A DNA stretch of 64,000 nucleotides from Phlebopus portentosus. Its lineage: Eukaryota; Basidiomycota; Agaricomycetes; Boletales; Boletinellaceae. Every line of letters begins with the position of its first letter. The stretch's first letter is position 1. Below, piece after piece: positions 11,013 to 23,104 of the stretch. The stretch is from contig JAYXKI010000011.1 of NCBI GenBank assembly GCA_037892935.1, positions 1,603,767 through 1,667,766 of the forward strand, read 5' to 3'. Both the position numbers and the translations under genes were made by a program. The notes beneath the pieces are model-generated. The model worked only from the letters and a program-made list of their open reading frames with translations. It had not been told where the DNA came from and ran no database searches.

Positions 11013-14000
11013 TTAATCGGAATTTTGGGACTCATCGTCAGGGAATTTCTCTGGCGAATCTTCTATTTCGGGTATGTCATCATCTTCGTCCGATCCAATG
11101 AGCTTGGTCACCGGAACAGTCAAATGCGAACGCGGGAAGTACGGAACCAGGCGAAACGCTGCTATTCGGAGTTTCGAAACCGCTCCATCGAGTTCGGCGA
11201 CGATATACGAACCGCCTTGAGTGCGTCGAACTACCACGTAGGGGCCTAAATAGCGGGGTTTCGTTTTACGATTGAGTTCCATCTTGATACGCGTGTTTCG
11301 CAAGAGTACGAGGCTTCCTGGCTGAAAGTCGTAGTCCTTGATTCTATGCTTCTCCACCTCGGCGAACTGCTTCGCGTATGCATGCCTTGCATTCATGACG
11401 AGTTTCGCAACGCGATCCAACTCTTCTGGACGTTTCTGGAGTTGTTTCGCACGTATTACGATGAGTTCCGACGTCGTAACTGGCGAATCGAGCGGTGGTG
11501 CCAGGTATGTTGCTTCTGCGAGGTCGAAAGGCAAAACTGCTTCGACTCCATGGGCCATGTAATACGGGGACATTCCTGTTGCTCTATTGATTGTGATTCT
11601 TTCTGCCCAAAATACCGAGTCAGCGTGATCACTCCAACGCTTGTCATTACCGTCTGCAGCTTTAATCAAGGCTTCCTGTACGTCGAAATGTCTGCGTTCG
11701 ACTAATCCATTTGCGCGTGAGTTGTATGACGAAATCCGAATGTGGTTGATGTGATACCGCGTCTTCAAGTAATCTAGCGCGGCAACGAATGGTGTGCCGT
11801 TATCGGTAACGAGTTCGGGGCATGCTCCATATCGACACAAAAGGTTCTGGAAGATAAACTGGCCTACGGTCTTACCAGTTTCTTCACGAAGAAGTCTAAA
11901 TTCGGGATACGCGGTTAACGAACAACGCGCATGCACGATATACCGGAATCCACTCGATTTCGGCATAACCTTCGAGTCAATATGGATGCGTTGAAACAGA
12001 GGGGCTACCTCCGGTACGTTCGGTGGGATAAGAATATTCTTCGTCTGGCGTATCTGGCACTCATGACAGGTGCGCACGAAATACTTCACGTCCTGTCCTA
12101 AGGACGGCCACCAAAATCTCTCCAGCAGTCGCATTCGAGTGCAGAAAATTCCTTTGTGTCCTAGATCGTCGTGAGCTTGCTTGACTAGGTCCCACCTGCG
12201 TTTCGCTTCTATTACGACTTGGTGCCGGCCGTTCCGCGCCTTTCTCCACAGACGGCCTCCCTTCACGAAGAAGTCAGCTGCGTACCTGATTAGCTTCGCA
12301 TAGCCACTATCGCTAAGATTGTCTGGGCGTGTGAGATGCGTGATTAGCTTCGTGACGTCATCTAAGCGGCTATCCTTCCTTCTCGCGGATTCCGTAGAAG
12401 GAAACAGGTTTCCGGTCGCTGTTTCGCTAGGTATTCCGCTCTGTTGCGCTACTTGGTATGTCGAAACCGGCTCTTCTATCGCAAATCCGTACGTTTCGTC
12501 TACCCAATCTTCGTACGTTTCATCCGGAGGGGGGTCTTCTTCAGCTGCTCTTCGTCTGGATAATCCATCGGTACATCGGAAATCGGCTGCTGGGATGTGT
12601 CTGAGCTTGAAACTGAAGAGAAGGATACCTGCGATCCATCTGTTAATGGTCGCATTGGGCTGCAGGTCGGGATTGTTGATCATCCCCTTGATGTATGCTG
12701 CGTCCATTTCGACTACTAGATTCCGGACTCCGATGAGATACAGTCGCATCGTGTGCAATGCTCGAAATAAGCCGTATAACTCGATTTTCGGCTGTGAATA
12801 CGATGCCTGGGTCTGATTCCAGTTAATAGAACCGAATCGATTGATCCTTCGCCTTCCATCCGAGTGCTCTTGTCCTAAATACCAACCAACTCCAATAATA
12901 GACGAGTCTACTGCCAGTATTACTTCGTTGTCTGACGCGTAGTCGATTGCGCACAGCGCGGGGCAAAGAATAACGGCTTGCTTTAGTTCGTCCATTGCGT
13001 TCTGTTCTTCGTCTGTCCATGCGAAAATCTGGTTCTTCCTTGTCATGCGGTACAACGGGCGAGCGAGTTTCGAATAATCCTTGACGAAAATTCGAAGGAC
13101 TCCTACCGTTCCCAGAAATCCTCTGACTTCCGTCAGCGTTCTACATGGCGGCCAATCTCGTATCTTCTGCACTTTCGAATCGTCTGGCTCACGTCCCTGG
13201 TACGTTAACTTGTGTCCAACGAATACCGCTGACTCCACACACGGCACCAACTTCTTCCCTGAAAACGTTCCTCCTACGGCCTTCATTCGCTGCAAAATTC
13301 TGTTCACATCGCATATATGCTCATACACGAAACGACGAATCTCGGAGTTTCCCGGTATGGTCTCGTACGAACCGTCTGGTAACTCGTATCGCGATTTCGG
13401 ACCTAAACCGGGCGCATCGTCTGCGAAAGGGTTCGTAACGTGCGGAATCTCGTCCTGAAGGATAAAGGCCACGTCGTTATGCATAATCTGCAAGGAATTG
13501 GTGTATCCCATTGGTAGAACCGTCATTCGAAATGTTCCCAAGGGTGTCTGGAACGTAGTTAGATCTCGAGATTGTTCGTCCAGCTTTCTTTGATCGAATG
13601 CCACGAATAAATCCAACTCCGTGTAACAAGCTCGTCCACCACTGCTCTCTGCGATCGTTTCGACGTTCGGTGGTACTGCCGAGTCCTTGACCGTAACCGC
13701 ATTAAGGTCCTGCAAGTCGATAATGGATCGTAACGTTTCCTTGTCTTTCTTTACCAAGCAAAACCATCTAGATCGATACGACGAATTCGACGGTTCAATA
13801 ACCCGTTGCGAATCTTCTCTCGAATAAGCTCGAGGGCCTTGTCATGAATTCCCGGGGGAATTGGAATGCTCTTGTGCTGCCACGGTATATGCGGTATCGT
13901 GGGAATGCGTATCGGGTCGAAATACGTCGGATCGAGTGTTCCGCGTTCGGATTCGGTCCATGCTAATGCTTCTTCCTGCAACATAATTAGATTCTTCACT

Positions 14001-14395
14001 AACAACCTCTCCGCCGGCCACAGAAAGGTATTCTCGTCGATCTTCAGTGCTTCCATCCTTTCGGCGGTTACACGACCCGTGGGTTCGAACGGCTTCGGTA
14101 CAACTGGCATCTCGGGCATCCCTCTCAACGGATCCGGATGCTGCCTTCGAACAATCCGGTACTCTTCTGGAAGGACTCCCGGGATCGGCCTGACTTTCTG
14201 CGCTACTCGTTTGTAAGCCATTACCGCCGCGTCTTCTTCTTCTGGGGTTTCTAAAACACATGAACGATAGGACCGTTCTTCTTTGTCAGTAGTATAGCAA
14301 TTTTTGTTTAATAAATAAGGCAATCGTTGGTTGAAAAGAGATGGGATCATGTGTGAAATAAATTCGAAATCATAGGAAAATACCTGAACCGGCAA
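11013..14395 (-). pseudogene. pol: Element B Pol: reverse transcriptase, RNase H, integrase (frameshifted)
   Basis: The N-terminal part (14395-13751) contains the linker region and the start of reverse transcriptase; the main part (13757-11013) is 914 residues. Near 13795 the frame changes: the expected EPSNSSYRSRWFC block is in the frame of the second part while the preceding helix is in the first, so one base seems to be missing. In the main part I see the VKKDKETLR and LDLFVAFD blocks, the catalytic box FADD in place of the commoner YxDD, RNase H, an integrase HHCC zinc domain (HDDLGHKG...CHEC), the D,D,E core (HIDSK, TDNGTPF, NGLVERRH) and a GPYVVVRR linker domain. There is no chromodomain. 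An intron-like stretch (GTATTT near 14383 to TTTTAG near 14251) may affect the N-terminus. Confidence 0.88.
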
Positions 14396-14433
14396 TTGGT
14401 TACTACCATTCTCGTCTCGCCGATTTCTCTCAA

Positions 14434-16827
14434 TCAGTTCCTCGACGCTTGCGGAAAACCCTTTGGAAGTGGTCCTCGCGCGATCGTTCGAATTCCGGTG
14501 GCCACTTTGCTTTGCTTTCTGCGATCGTTCGGGTCCGTTAAGGTGATATGTTGGTCACCTGACGTGTAATCCTTCGTTTCGCACTCCGTAATAGCGAAAA
14601 ACGGTCTCCCCAACAAAGCCTGGAAGGGAGCGTTCGGAACCACTTGCACTTGGAGCGAAACGTCAATCCCGGCTATCGTGAACTTCGCATTAGAGATCAT
14701 GCCAATGGTAGATGACCTAGCTGCGTCTGCTGTCTCGAGGATCATTCCTTTGTCAGGGGATAGGGGTATCTGAAGCTTCTCCCACACGTCTTCGCGGAGC
14801 AGACACACTACGGCTCCCTGGTCAAGCACGCATTCGACTTCGAGGGTGTCTTCAATCAACGCGCTAACGGTCCTGAGGGGCATGGATGCCTCTGCGGCAA
14901 CGCCTTGTCCACTGAGCGCCAGTATTTCATCCGTCGAAAGCGTTTCGCCTGTTTCGACTTGTTCCGACGCGAAACGCCCCACTTGTAACGTAAGTGAATC
15001 ATCCACGACCTCACCATATTTGACTTCAGCCGCGTTGTATCTCTTCGCCGTCGTCAACTCCTTCATCTGTTTCCTAACGTCCGGGGCGATTGAGAGGAGT
15101 TCACGTTGGCTGATGGTGATAGGGGTATCGAGGGTACGAGTCAGAACGTTGGAGACTGCGCTCGAGTCTTCTATTGGTACGACGTATTTATACTGGGGTT
15201 GTGATTTCCTGGTAATGTCGTCCTGCTGCGGTGACTGGAGTGACCTTGTCGAGGGCCGCGCGCCACTCGGTGGCGCGGGCTGCGGTTTCGCCTGCGCCTT
15301 CTTATGAGGCTGAACTCTAGGGATCTCTACGCCATCGGGCTTCGTTCTTCGTCCACCAGCTGCCTTCTTCTTCGCCTCGTTAATCAAAATCTCCAAACGT
15401 TCGATGTCGTAGTTTTCCTGCTCGTCCTGATCTTCTTCGTCGTGACTATATGCGTACGCTGGACCAGCTTGATGGCTATATGCGGGCGTGACCGACTCGA
15501 CCATCCCTACTGTGTGTGTCGCCGGGGCTTTAGCATGAAAGCTATCGATTCGTTCTTTGAGATTGTTCCCCGGTAGCGACCTCGTAATGAGACCGCCGTT
15601 CGGCAACACAATCCTTCCATCCTGGCTCCTAACGCACTTTCCGGCTTGGATGTACTCGAGAACCTTCGTACACGATCGAATATAGTGTCCTGCTTCGCCG
15701 CAGAAGTTGCAAACTGGGTTTCGCGGAGTTTCGCTGCGTTCCGCCCCTGATCGATGCGGAACGTTCCCCTTGCTCAGGGCGTCGAGCGTAACCTGAAAAC
15801 TCTTCAACGTATCCATTACCTTGGCCAAATCCACTTCTTCCTTCTTTACGATACTTGTCGAAGCTTCTCCGGTAGCTGGGGGTGGAAAGTTACTGCCGAA
15901 ACTGCCCACAATCTTTCCTCCCAGCACGAAATTCGAATGTTCGAGCACGTCCTTAATCTTGTAAGGCGTAGACGAATCGTGGTCTGGTAGCTTGATCTCG
16001 ATACGACGAATGAGCGCCTCTCTAAGGTCTCCTGTAATTCCCATCAGGAACATCTCGTCAGCTTGGGACTCTAAGATCTTTCCGTTCGTTATAAGATACT
16101 TAGAGCGCCTGACGAATTCTCGATGATATTCGCCTAGGTCTTCTCGGTTCTTGATCCCTTTCTTCACCCGTTCTACGACCAAATGCTCCAGTTCTCCCTT
16201 GGAGTAGCGTTTCCCTGCTGTGAGACTCGGGTATAGAGCTATAATCTCTCTCTTCACCGTCTCCACATCAGGGTTCGGGTCGTTAATTTCGTCGGTAGTC
16301 TCCCAAAGTTCTGCGACGTCGGTCTTTGCATAGTACAAGAACTTCCGGACGTGATCTCTATCGTTCCACGCGGCCTGTCTTGCGATCTCTGCAACGTCTT
16401 CGAAGAACCTAGGGAGTTCCTTTGGTTCTGAGCCGTCAAACGTTGGGGCACGTTTGTCCCCACGCGAGGGCGGTTGGTACGCCATTGCGGTTTGTCGATT
16501 TGTAAGTTGTTGTAATACGTTAGCGTTAGCAGACAGACGAGCTATTATCGCTACGTTGCTGGCTAAGATCTGTTGAGTTCCGGTAGGTAGTTGGTAATTG
16601 GTAGGCGGGCTAGCTGGTCTGTTCGGTGAGCCTGGGGTGGAAGCTGGCACGGATGAGAGGTTGGGGAGTTCTGAATCGGCGATGGTAGATGGGGAATGAT
16701 CTAGGGAATCGGTGTTGGAAGGAATGGCGCTAACGGATTGTCGCAAGGGTGTTTCGCTGTGTTCCGCGTTTTCCGCAGCGGAACGTATGTTGCGATTGAC
16801 AATCCTAGGCCTTCGAGTCGGCGGCAA
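14434..16827 (-). CDS. gag: Element B Gag-protease
   Basis: Intact 797-residue polyprotein. The first 110 residues are Ser/Pro-rich and disordered; residues about 130-310 form the capsid region (FFEDVAEIARQAAW, ELWETTDEIND, LGEYHREFVRRSKYL). A CCHC knuckle, CNFCGEAGHYIRSC, lies near residues 371-384. The C-terminal 150 residues resemble a retropepsin: CVLDQGAVVCLLRE near residue 665, with Gln in place of the usual Ser of the Asp-Ser-Gly triad, and ALLGRPFF as the second conserved strand. It ends 38 bp before the nominal start of the pol frame and in a different frame, so Pol expression needs splicing, frameshifting or reinitiation. Start: the ATG at 16827 lies 119 bp inside the 5' LTR border. 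Confidence 0.9.
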   Translation of the reverse strand: MPPTRRPRIVNRNIRSAAENAEHSETPLRQSVSAIPSNTDSLDHSPSTIADSELPNLSSVPASTPGSPNRPASPPTNYQLPTGTQQILASNVAIIARLSANANVLQQLTNRQTAMAYQPPSRGDKRAPTFDGSEPKELPRFFEDVAEIARQAAWNDRDHVRKFLYYAKTDVAELWETTDEINDPNPDVETVKREIIALYPSLTAGKRYSKGELEHLVVERVKKGIKNREDLGEYHREFVRRSKYLITNGKILESQADEMFLMGITGDLREALIRRIEIKLPDHDSSTPYKIKDVLEHSNFVLGGKIVGSFGSNFPPPATGEASTSIVKKEEVDLAKVMDTLKSFQVTLDALSKGNVPHRSGAERSETPRNPVCNFCGEAGHYIRSCTKVLEYIQAGKCVRSQDGRIVLPNGGLITRSLPGNNLKERIDSFHAKAPATHTVGMVESVTPAYSHQAGPAYAYSHDEEDQDEQENYDIERLEILINEAKKKAAGGRRTKPDGVEIPRVQPHKKAQAKPQPAPPSGARPSTRSLQSPQQDDITRKSQPQYKYVVPIEDSSAVSNVLTRTLDTPITISQRELLSIAPDVRKQMKELTTAKRYNAAEVKYGEVVDDSLTLQVGRFASEQVETGETLSTDEILALSGQGVAAEASMPLRTVSALIEDTLEVECVLDQGAVVCLLREDVWEKLQIPLSPDKGMILETADAARSSTIGMISNAKFTIAGIDVSLQVQVVPNAPFQALLGRPFFAITECETKDYTSGDQHITLTDPNDRRKQSKVATGIRTIARGPLPKGFPQASRN

Positions 16828-16927
16828 AACCTGATGTTCTACAGGGACTCGAGCGGATTGGCTACGTGTAACTCGTCTGCTAGACGAATTTGGCGGGGTA
16901 TTCGTAATGGTTGGACAGTGAAAACCC

Positions 16928-16946
16928 CCTCGCCGTGGGCTCCACT
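16928..16946 (-). other. Candidate primer-binding site of element B
   Basis: Immediately inside the 5' LTR on the minus strand the sequence reads AG then TGGAGCCCACGGCGAGG. A TGG start complements the CCA end of a tRNA. Which tRNA primes cannot be decided by eye. Confidence 0.5.
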
Positions 16947-18574
16947 TGAAACTCCTGTGGACGTTCTGATGCCGGACAGGGAGTGTATAGTTCGAGGGGC
17001 TGCCCTAGAATACCTTCAAGTGGTCAGCAGAGAATTACACCCGAGCTAAGGGCACGAAGGAATGGAGGGAAATAGGGATATACAATGGAAGGGCTTGGTG
17101 AGAACCGGGGATATGAGGGAAGCGCTCGAGGAAGAATTCCGAGGGTGAACTTCTTCCGAGATCGACGGTGGCGGTGCGAAGGCTAAATCGACTCTCCGGC
17201 TCAGCTGCGAGCTCTGGACTAAAGCCGACTAACCCAAGGCACAAGAACTAACTAACTAAGCTACGCTAGTCGAACCACCAACCCGAACGTGACTAATCGA
17301 CTGTGCTAACACACTGGTAAGCGACTGCAGTCGATCTCACTCGTAGTCTTAAGTGTCGGAACGCGGCGTAACGATTCGAAACGCGATTCGATGGTCGAAG
17401 GACAATTGCTGAGTGTGTCGAAATGTGATGCGAGGAATGGAGGTGCGAAACGATGACGGAAGGGGACTGAGAGAATCGAAGGGTATGTGTGGGACGATGA
17501 AACCGACTGTTTCCGATCGAAACGATGCGGAATAGCACCGGGCTGGTCTTGAGGAAGCGGAGAGTGGAAAGTCAAGAGGAAAGGGATGATATGGTGTCCT
17601 TTCCCGACGACAATGGAGAGGAGAAGGTGTTGCGAGACCAAATGCGAGCGGCACGCAGAGTAACGGGGTTACGAGCGAAACCGGGCGAAACGGATCGAAA
17701 CACGTGAGGGGGTCTTGTTTCGGGTGAGAGAAGATAGAGAAGCCTTTATACGATGACGGCGAACTATACGAACGCGCGAACGGCTCTACTGCAAAGAGAG
17801 ATCACCGATCGACTGTACAGAACACGAAATGTCGTATATTAGACTATAGAGACGAGAGAGTCCACTACGAACAAGTAGACTAGAGGTCGAGAGGCTTTGA
17901 GACGAAGTGAGAACTGCAAGCTAAGCTCCCCACTCAGCTCCCACTAAGCTGTCCCTCTACTACGAGAGTCGTGCTATATTTATACTAAACGTCCAAGACT
18001 GAGCCTCCCAGCGGCCAGAGAACCTACGTCATAAGGAAAAGGGAACGCATATCGCTATCTACAAAGGAGAGGAGCGCATAGGAATGGTTTAAGGGACACA
18101 TAGGTCAAAAGAAACAATACTAAGCATGTCTGGAACGAGAGCATAATGGATTAAAGGGGACGCATATAGAAAGGTCAGAAAATGTGCGGAACCTTCGGAA
18201 CCGGGTCTCTTTGAGCGGAACGAAGCGGAACTCGGGGAAACGACTCGGAAGGGCTCTGGCTAGCCTGACAAAGTAAGTCTGCGATGTTTAACAAAGGAGA
18301 GGGACTGAGGACGAGGTTGCAGGGTCAAATCTCTTTGTCTGGAATGCGGATCCGAGGTCCGGAGACTTGTGATCGACGCGTGCAAACTCGATGCCGTGAT
18401 TCTCCCGTCTTGATGGCCGATCAAAGAACGGTGCACGTGCCATCTGGACTATGGCGTTCTTGCTAAGTTCACTCGTTCGAGCGAAACCAGTCGAAACCGA
18501 GCGAAACTAGTCGGAACACCGCGGAACTGGTCGTAACGACTCCGTACGTTCCCAAGCTTCAGACTTACTCTTCA
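16947..18574 (-). repeat. Element B 5' LTR (right copy)
   Basis: 1628 bp, same ends as 6515-8142. It lies upstream of gag on the minus strand and should carry the promoter. Directly followed by CCGG, the right copy of the target-site duplication. Confidence 0.95.
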
Positions 18575-20569
18575 CCGGCGACATTCCAAGGTTTCATGAA
18601 CGATATCTTTTGAGAAATGATCCATGAGGGTATTGTCATCATTTACCTTGACGACATCCTCATTTTCTCGAATGATTTGGAGGAACATCGCCAATGCACC
18701 AAACAAGTCTTTGAAATCCTGCGTCAAAATGGACTTTTCCTGAAGCTGCAGAAATGTGAGTTCGAGGTTGATACAGTTAAGTATCTCGGACACATCATCG
18801 GTAATGGCAAGGTTCGGATGGACCCAAAAAAGACAACAGCGGTTCAGGAGTGGCCAATCCCGTGAAACGTTCATGAACTGCAACAATTCCTGGGACTAGG
18901 GAATTGGTTGCGGCAATTCGTAAAGGACTATAGCTCTGTCGTTAAACCCCTGACGACGCTGACGGGTAAGGTGGAATGGAAGTGGGGAGAGGAGAAACAA
19001 TGAGCATTCAAAGAGTTGAAGGGTCGGTTGAGTAGTCCCCCGGTTCTAGCCATCCCGAATGAGGAGGGTCCTTTCCGGGTCGAAGCAGATGCGTTGGACT
19101 TTGCATCTGGAGGAGTGCTTCTTCAGAAACAAGACGACAAGTGGAAGGTGATAGCCTATCGATCGTCGACCTTCTTGGAGGCCGAATGAAATTACGAGAT
19201 CTATGACAAAGAGATGCTCGCAATCGTTCAAGCTCTTAAGGAATGGCGACAATACCTCCAAGGAGCCAAGAGACCTTTCAAAGTATGGACCGATCATGCA
19301 AACTTGACGTATTTCCAATCACCTCAAAAGTTGAATCGTCGACAAGCTCGTTAGCGACTCGATTTAGCTGAATTCGACTTCACATTAGTACACAAGCCAG
19401 GGAAGACGTTGGGCAAGGCTGACATATTGTCGCGTCGGGCGGACTACAACAAGGGCAAACGGGATAATGAGGATGTCACATTCATCAGAGACGAATGGCT
19501 GGTCAGAGGAGTGGTAGAGACGTCAAGAGACATGTTGATCAAGAAGATTCGAAAAGCACAAACGGAGTTGAATGAGGAAGAGAGACCGACGAACTTAGTG
19601 TTCATAGATGGGTTGTGGAAAAAAGAGGTGACGGTTAAGCTCTCAATGACGAAGATGAAGAAGTTTCAAAACGTTTTCGTACCGACGGGTGTGAGAGAGG
19701 AAGTGATGAGGGAGTGTCACGACTCGACGTTGGCAGGCCACCCAGGAGTGAACAAGACCATTGCACTAGTGAACAGAAGTTTCTGGTGGCCTAACATGTA
19801 CGTCGATGTCAGGAATTACGTGTGAGGATGCGATTGTTGTCAGTGAACGAAGGCCCTCAGAACAACAAGGGCAAAGGTTTTACACCCTAACGAGGTACCG
19901 GAGGCGCCATGGCAAGTTGTCACAATCGACCTAATTGGAGAGTTGCCGGAGTCAAATGGATTTAACGCGATTTGTGTGGTAGTCGATCGCTTTAGCAAAC
20001 AAATCCATGCGATACCAATGACGATGAAATTGACGGCAGAAGGAATGGCCAGGATTTACAGGGACCATGTCTTCCGGTTGCATGGCTTACCTCGAAAGAT
20101 CATCCATGACCGAGGAGTACAGTTCAATGCGAAGATGATGAGGGAGTTGTACAAACTCCTTTACATCGAAGGCAATCCGTCAACGGCATACCACCCTCAA
20201 ACAGACGGGCAGACGGAATGAGTTAATCAAGAACTCGAACAGTACCTTCGACTATATGTCAATCATTGACAATCAGACTGGGCGGACTGGTTAGCTCTTG
20301 CAGAGTTTGCGCACAACAATCGTGAACATTCGGCGACCAAACTATCACCCTTCTTCATCAACACAGGACAACACCCTTCAGGCTTTATGGGCGTTGGAAT
20401 GACTTCGTCCAATCTATCGGCAGAAGAGTTTGCTAAATATGTCAAGGGAATACATGAACTCACTCAGGCCAATCTGACCCAGGCCAATGAAGACATGAAG
20501 CACTTTTACGATCGTCATGCTGGAAAGTCGATAGCATATGAGATGGGACAAAAGGTCTTCTTGAATGGT
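18575..20569 (+). pseudogene. pol: Element A Pol, C-terminal reverse transcriptase, RNase H and integrase core
   Basis: Continuation of the element-A polymerase to the right of element B. Readable blocks are YLDDILIFS (catalytic), LKLQKCEFE, GHIIGNGKV, RNase H blocks ([25 protein letters not shown]), the ADILSRR end, an integrase zinc domain (HDSTLAGHPGVNKT...CDCC), and the core (IDLIGELPESNGFNAI, HDRGVQFNAKMM, STAYHPQTDGQTE). In-frame stops are TGA at 18611, 18863, 19001, 19187, 19823, 19844, 20219 and 20267 and TAG at 19352. Context predicts Arg (CGA) at nearly all TGAs and Trp at the TAG. There are no large indels, so loss of function came from point transitions. Confidence 0.9.
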
Positions 20570-21189
20570 CCACCTATATACCTTACTGAAGCAACCTAGT
20601 TAGACCCGGTCAAGCACCCATTTACCGGGTCTAACTAGGCTGCTTGAGTGAATTCCCTTATACCGGCGGTGCTACCAGGTGGACGGTCAGGAACACGACA
20701 TCACATCACCGCTTGTCTTTGCCGGTGATCGATCCCCTCCGCCCTCAGACTGCTAAGCATGACAAAGCCAAATTATTGATCTCAGGTTTTTAGTCAGTGT
20801 GCTGCGTCTTCTTTCCCATCACTCACTTCCCAGCTCTCGCCGTGACGCTGTGATGACAACGTGCCTCGGCAACGTGCGGGCCATCTCTCGTCCCCCCGGG
20901 CTCATCGTCGACGATGACGAGCAAAGCTATCTCCTCCACTTCTGAACCTTTTTCCTTTGTTTTTTCACGAACAAGTAGATTTACCTGGCTCTCGCCGTGA
21001 TGACAGCGTGCCTCAGCAACGTGCGGGCCATCTCTCGTCCCCCCGGGCTCATCGTCGACGATGATGAGCAAAGCTATCTCCTCCATTTCTGAACCTTTTT
21101 CCTTTGTTTTTTCACGAACAAGTAGATTTACTAAACATTTAACTAGTTGCTGTATTGTTGCTTTGAATAGTACCAATATATGTGTCGTA
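20570..21189. repeat. KDZ left terminal inverted repeat with two 147-bp subterminal repeats
   Basis: Reverse complement of 29353-30274. The outer 75 bp contain a nested near-palindrome: CCTAGTTAGACCCGGT at 20592-20607 and ACCGGGTCTAACTAGG at about 20624-20639, separated by a short loop, so each end can form a hairpin. Two direct copies of a 147-bp unit lie at about 20838-21131. Confidence 0.88.
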
Positions 21190-21322
21190 CGGTATTCTTC
21201 AGGCCAAGGACTGAATCACCAAGCGTCGTTGACGACAACGTTATTACATTCAAGTCTATACGGAGCCTTAAACATAATAGATGTCTAGTCTGCTAAGATT
21301 ATTCTGAAGCTAACTAGAAAAA

Positions 21323-22825
21323 TCAAGGTCGAATTATTGTATTGTGGGCACTGAAATTCTCCATGAGCGTGAGATTGCCAACATCAATGACGTTCTCAGG
21401 GTAGAAATTGTCTATCACGGGCCAATCAAGAGGTTCGACAGTCGTTCGCATCGCAGATGGCAAGAAAAGGCCACAGCTGGGCGTGTCTTTGTGGTCACCC
21501 TCGGCACTAGACGACTCTGATGAGCAAGCATTTTCGGACGAGTCCTTGCTAGTGTCGACGGAACAAGAACAATTGTCCATCGTCACCTCACGTTTTTGGA
21601 CGTGTTGACTATACTCGTGTTCTGTCAGTTTCTTCCACTTGCATGTTCCTTCCAGGACAGCAGCGAGAACGACGTCGAGTGATGTCGTGGCCAATTCACA
21701 AGTGAAGGGGATCTTTTCGGGCCATCCTGTGATTGCAACCTTGTGAACGTCGACGATTCGTGCCTCGTAGCGCGTCCACTCCATGTTTATACCCTGTATT
21801 CCTGTTATTTCCTCTACAATATCATCAGTAAATGAATGAAGCTGCGCTCACATACAGACGTACCTAGACCCAGGCAAATAGCCTCCCAAATTTTGCTTTT
21901 AAGTTGAACACGACGAGCATTGGCGTTCTTCGCAACTTCTTGTATTCCCGAAAGGGTGAATGCTTCAAACTCAAATGCAAGGTTGTGGATGTCGCGTTTC
22001 AGAACTGTCTCGATGTATGCTTGAGCCTTTGGATGTGCCCAATGGAATGGCACATGTACATGTGAACAATCGGTACGAACAATAAATAAAAACGACGTCG
22101 TCGAACAACGAGCATTGAGAGCTTCGAGCTATATCGTCAAGATTCAGTGAGTATTCAAAAATCCTCGAAGTGATAAACACACCTCCGCGACAGTCCTTTC
22201 AGAGGAGAAGCGGATATCTTGCCCGCGAGCCCTTGCCGTCATCCGCGATCCCTTCATTTGGTGCTCCCGGTAAAGAACAAGCTCGTTGATGACGAGGTTA
22301 TAAAGCTTGTCAGGAAGAAGCTTGAACTTCTCGTAGCCTTCATCTTCGACGTCCTGTAGCTCCAACAGTAAGTTTCTTTCATCCTCCGTAATGTCCAAAT
22401 CTGAGAAAGAAGTTCATTCTTTAAAAAGACAATGGCGACGAGAAAAACTCACCATCGACCAGCAAGTCCATCTTCTTAAAGTGGTTCCAAGCATTGTAGG
22501 AATTAACATCACGTCGATGAGTAAGTTTTCCGCGATGCTGAACATCCTGCAGAACAGTCGAAAGACTCTTATTAAATTTCAAGGCTAATTCGCGAGCGAC
22601 GTCCTCCTGTTGCTCGAACAAGTCTTCGATGGCGTCGTGGTATGCATGTTGGGTCTCCAGCCTTGCCTTCATCTGAGCCTCTTGTTGCACGGCTGAAAGG
22701 TTGCTTTTACGACTTCGACGTGCTGCTTCGTTCTTCTTTTGCTGTTGCTTCTTGGCCTGAATGGTGGACTCCTTTTTTTTCAGGAGGGGGGTCGTCGTTT
22801 TCGACATTGTTGACGATGTCGACAT
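21323..22825 (-). CDS. KDZ companion gene 2, unknown function
   Basis: Spliced minus-strand gene. Exon 1 starts at ATG 22825 and encodes a basic, Gln/Lys-rich segment (residues 1-60) and a helical region ending NAWNHFKKMDLLVDG. Intron 1 is GTGAGTTTTTC...TTTCTCAG, and exon 2 (DLDITEDERNLLLEL...) ends at GTGTGTTTATC near 22186. A further exon includes RTDCSHVHVPFHWAHPKA; the last exon (within 21784-21323) has EWTRYEARIVDVHKVAITGWPEKIPF followed by CKWKKLTEHE and a Ser/acidic tail. The WxxYE...GWP...CxWxxL signature is one I associate with agaricomycete proteins of unknown function. Fusion of the exons is inferred from splice sites. No catalytic residues recognised. It lies within the transposon and shares orientation with the transposase. 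Confidence 0.65.
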
Positions 22826-23104
22826 GTAAAGAAGGGGGAAGGGCTGAAATCATTTGTTCCATGCCACTTGTCGTCAAACATTTGTAAGATAGTCTTGACA
22901 AAGTCGAGATGTTGAGTTGTTCACGACACATGGAGATCAACGAAAAATAAATATTTCATTCACTCTTTTTTTAATCTACAGGGAGTCAGGTAGCAAATTC
23001 GTCACATACAAACAAAAAAAAAAAAAAACGCAGCGCATATGTTCGAGACTATCAACAAAAATACTTCGTAAATGTTGACGTCGACGTCGACATCGCATAT
23101 CAGT

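Larger units (their letters stand above)
6515..18574 (-). mobile_element. Element B: young 12-kb Ty3/gypsy retrotransposon with an antisense accessory gene
   Basis: A 12,060-bp element with two 1628-bp LTRs (6515-8142 and 16947-18574). Comparing them by eye I noticed only four substitutions (near 6936, 7320, 7362 and 7475), so the insertion is recent. The 4-bp duplication CCGG flanks it inside element A. Gag-protease (16827-14434) and Pol (14395-11013) are on the minus strand, so the 5' LTR is the right one. A separate spliced gene (8271-10568) runs on the plus strand between pol and the 3' LTR. Gag is intact; Pol has an apparent one-base frameshift near 13795. Confidence 0.95.

Noticed and set aside
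20823..21176. Repeat-containing open frame (LVREKTKEKGSE...) in the KDZ left end, and its counterparts at 29376-29863
   Set aside because: It is the translation of the 147-bp subterminal repeat and lies wholly within the terminal inverted repeat.
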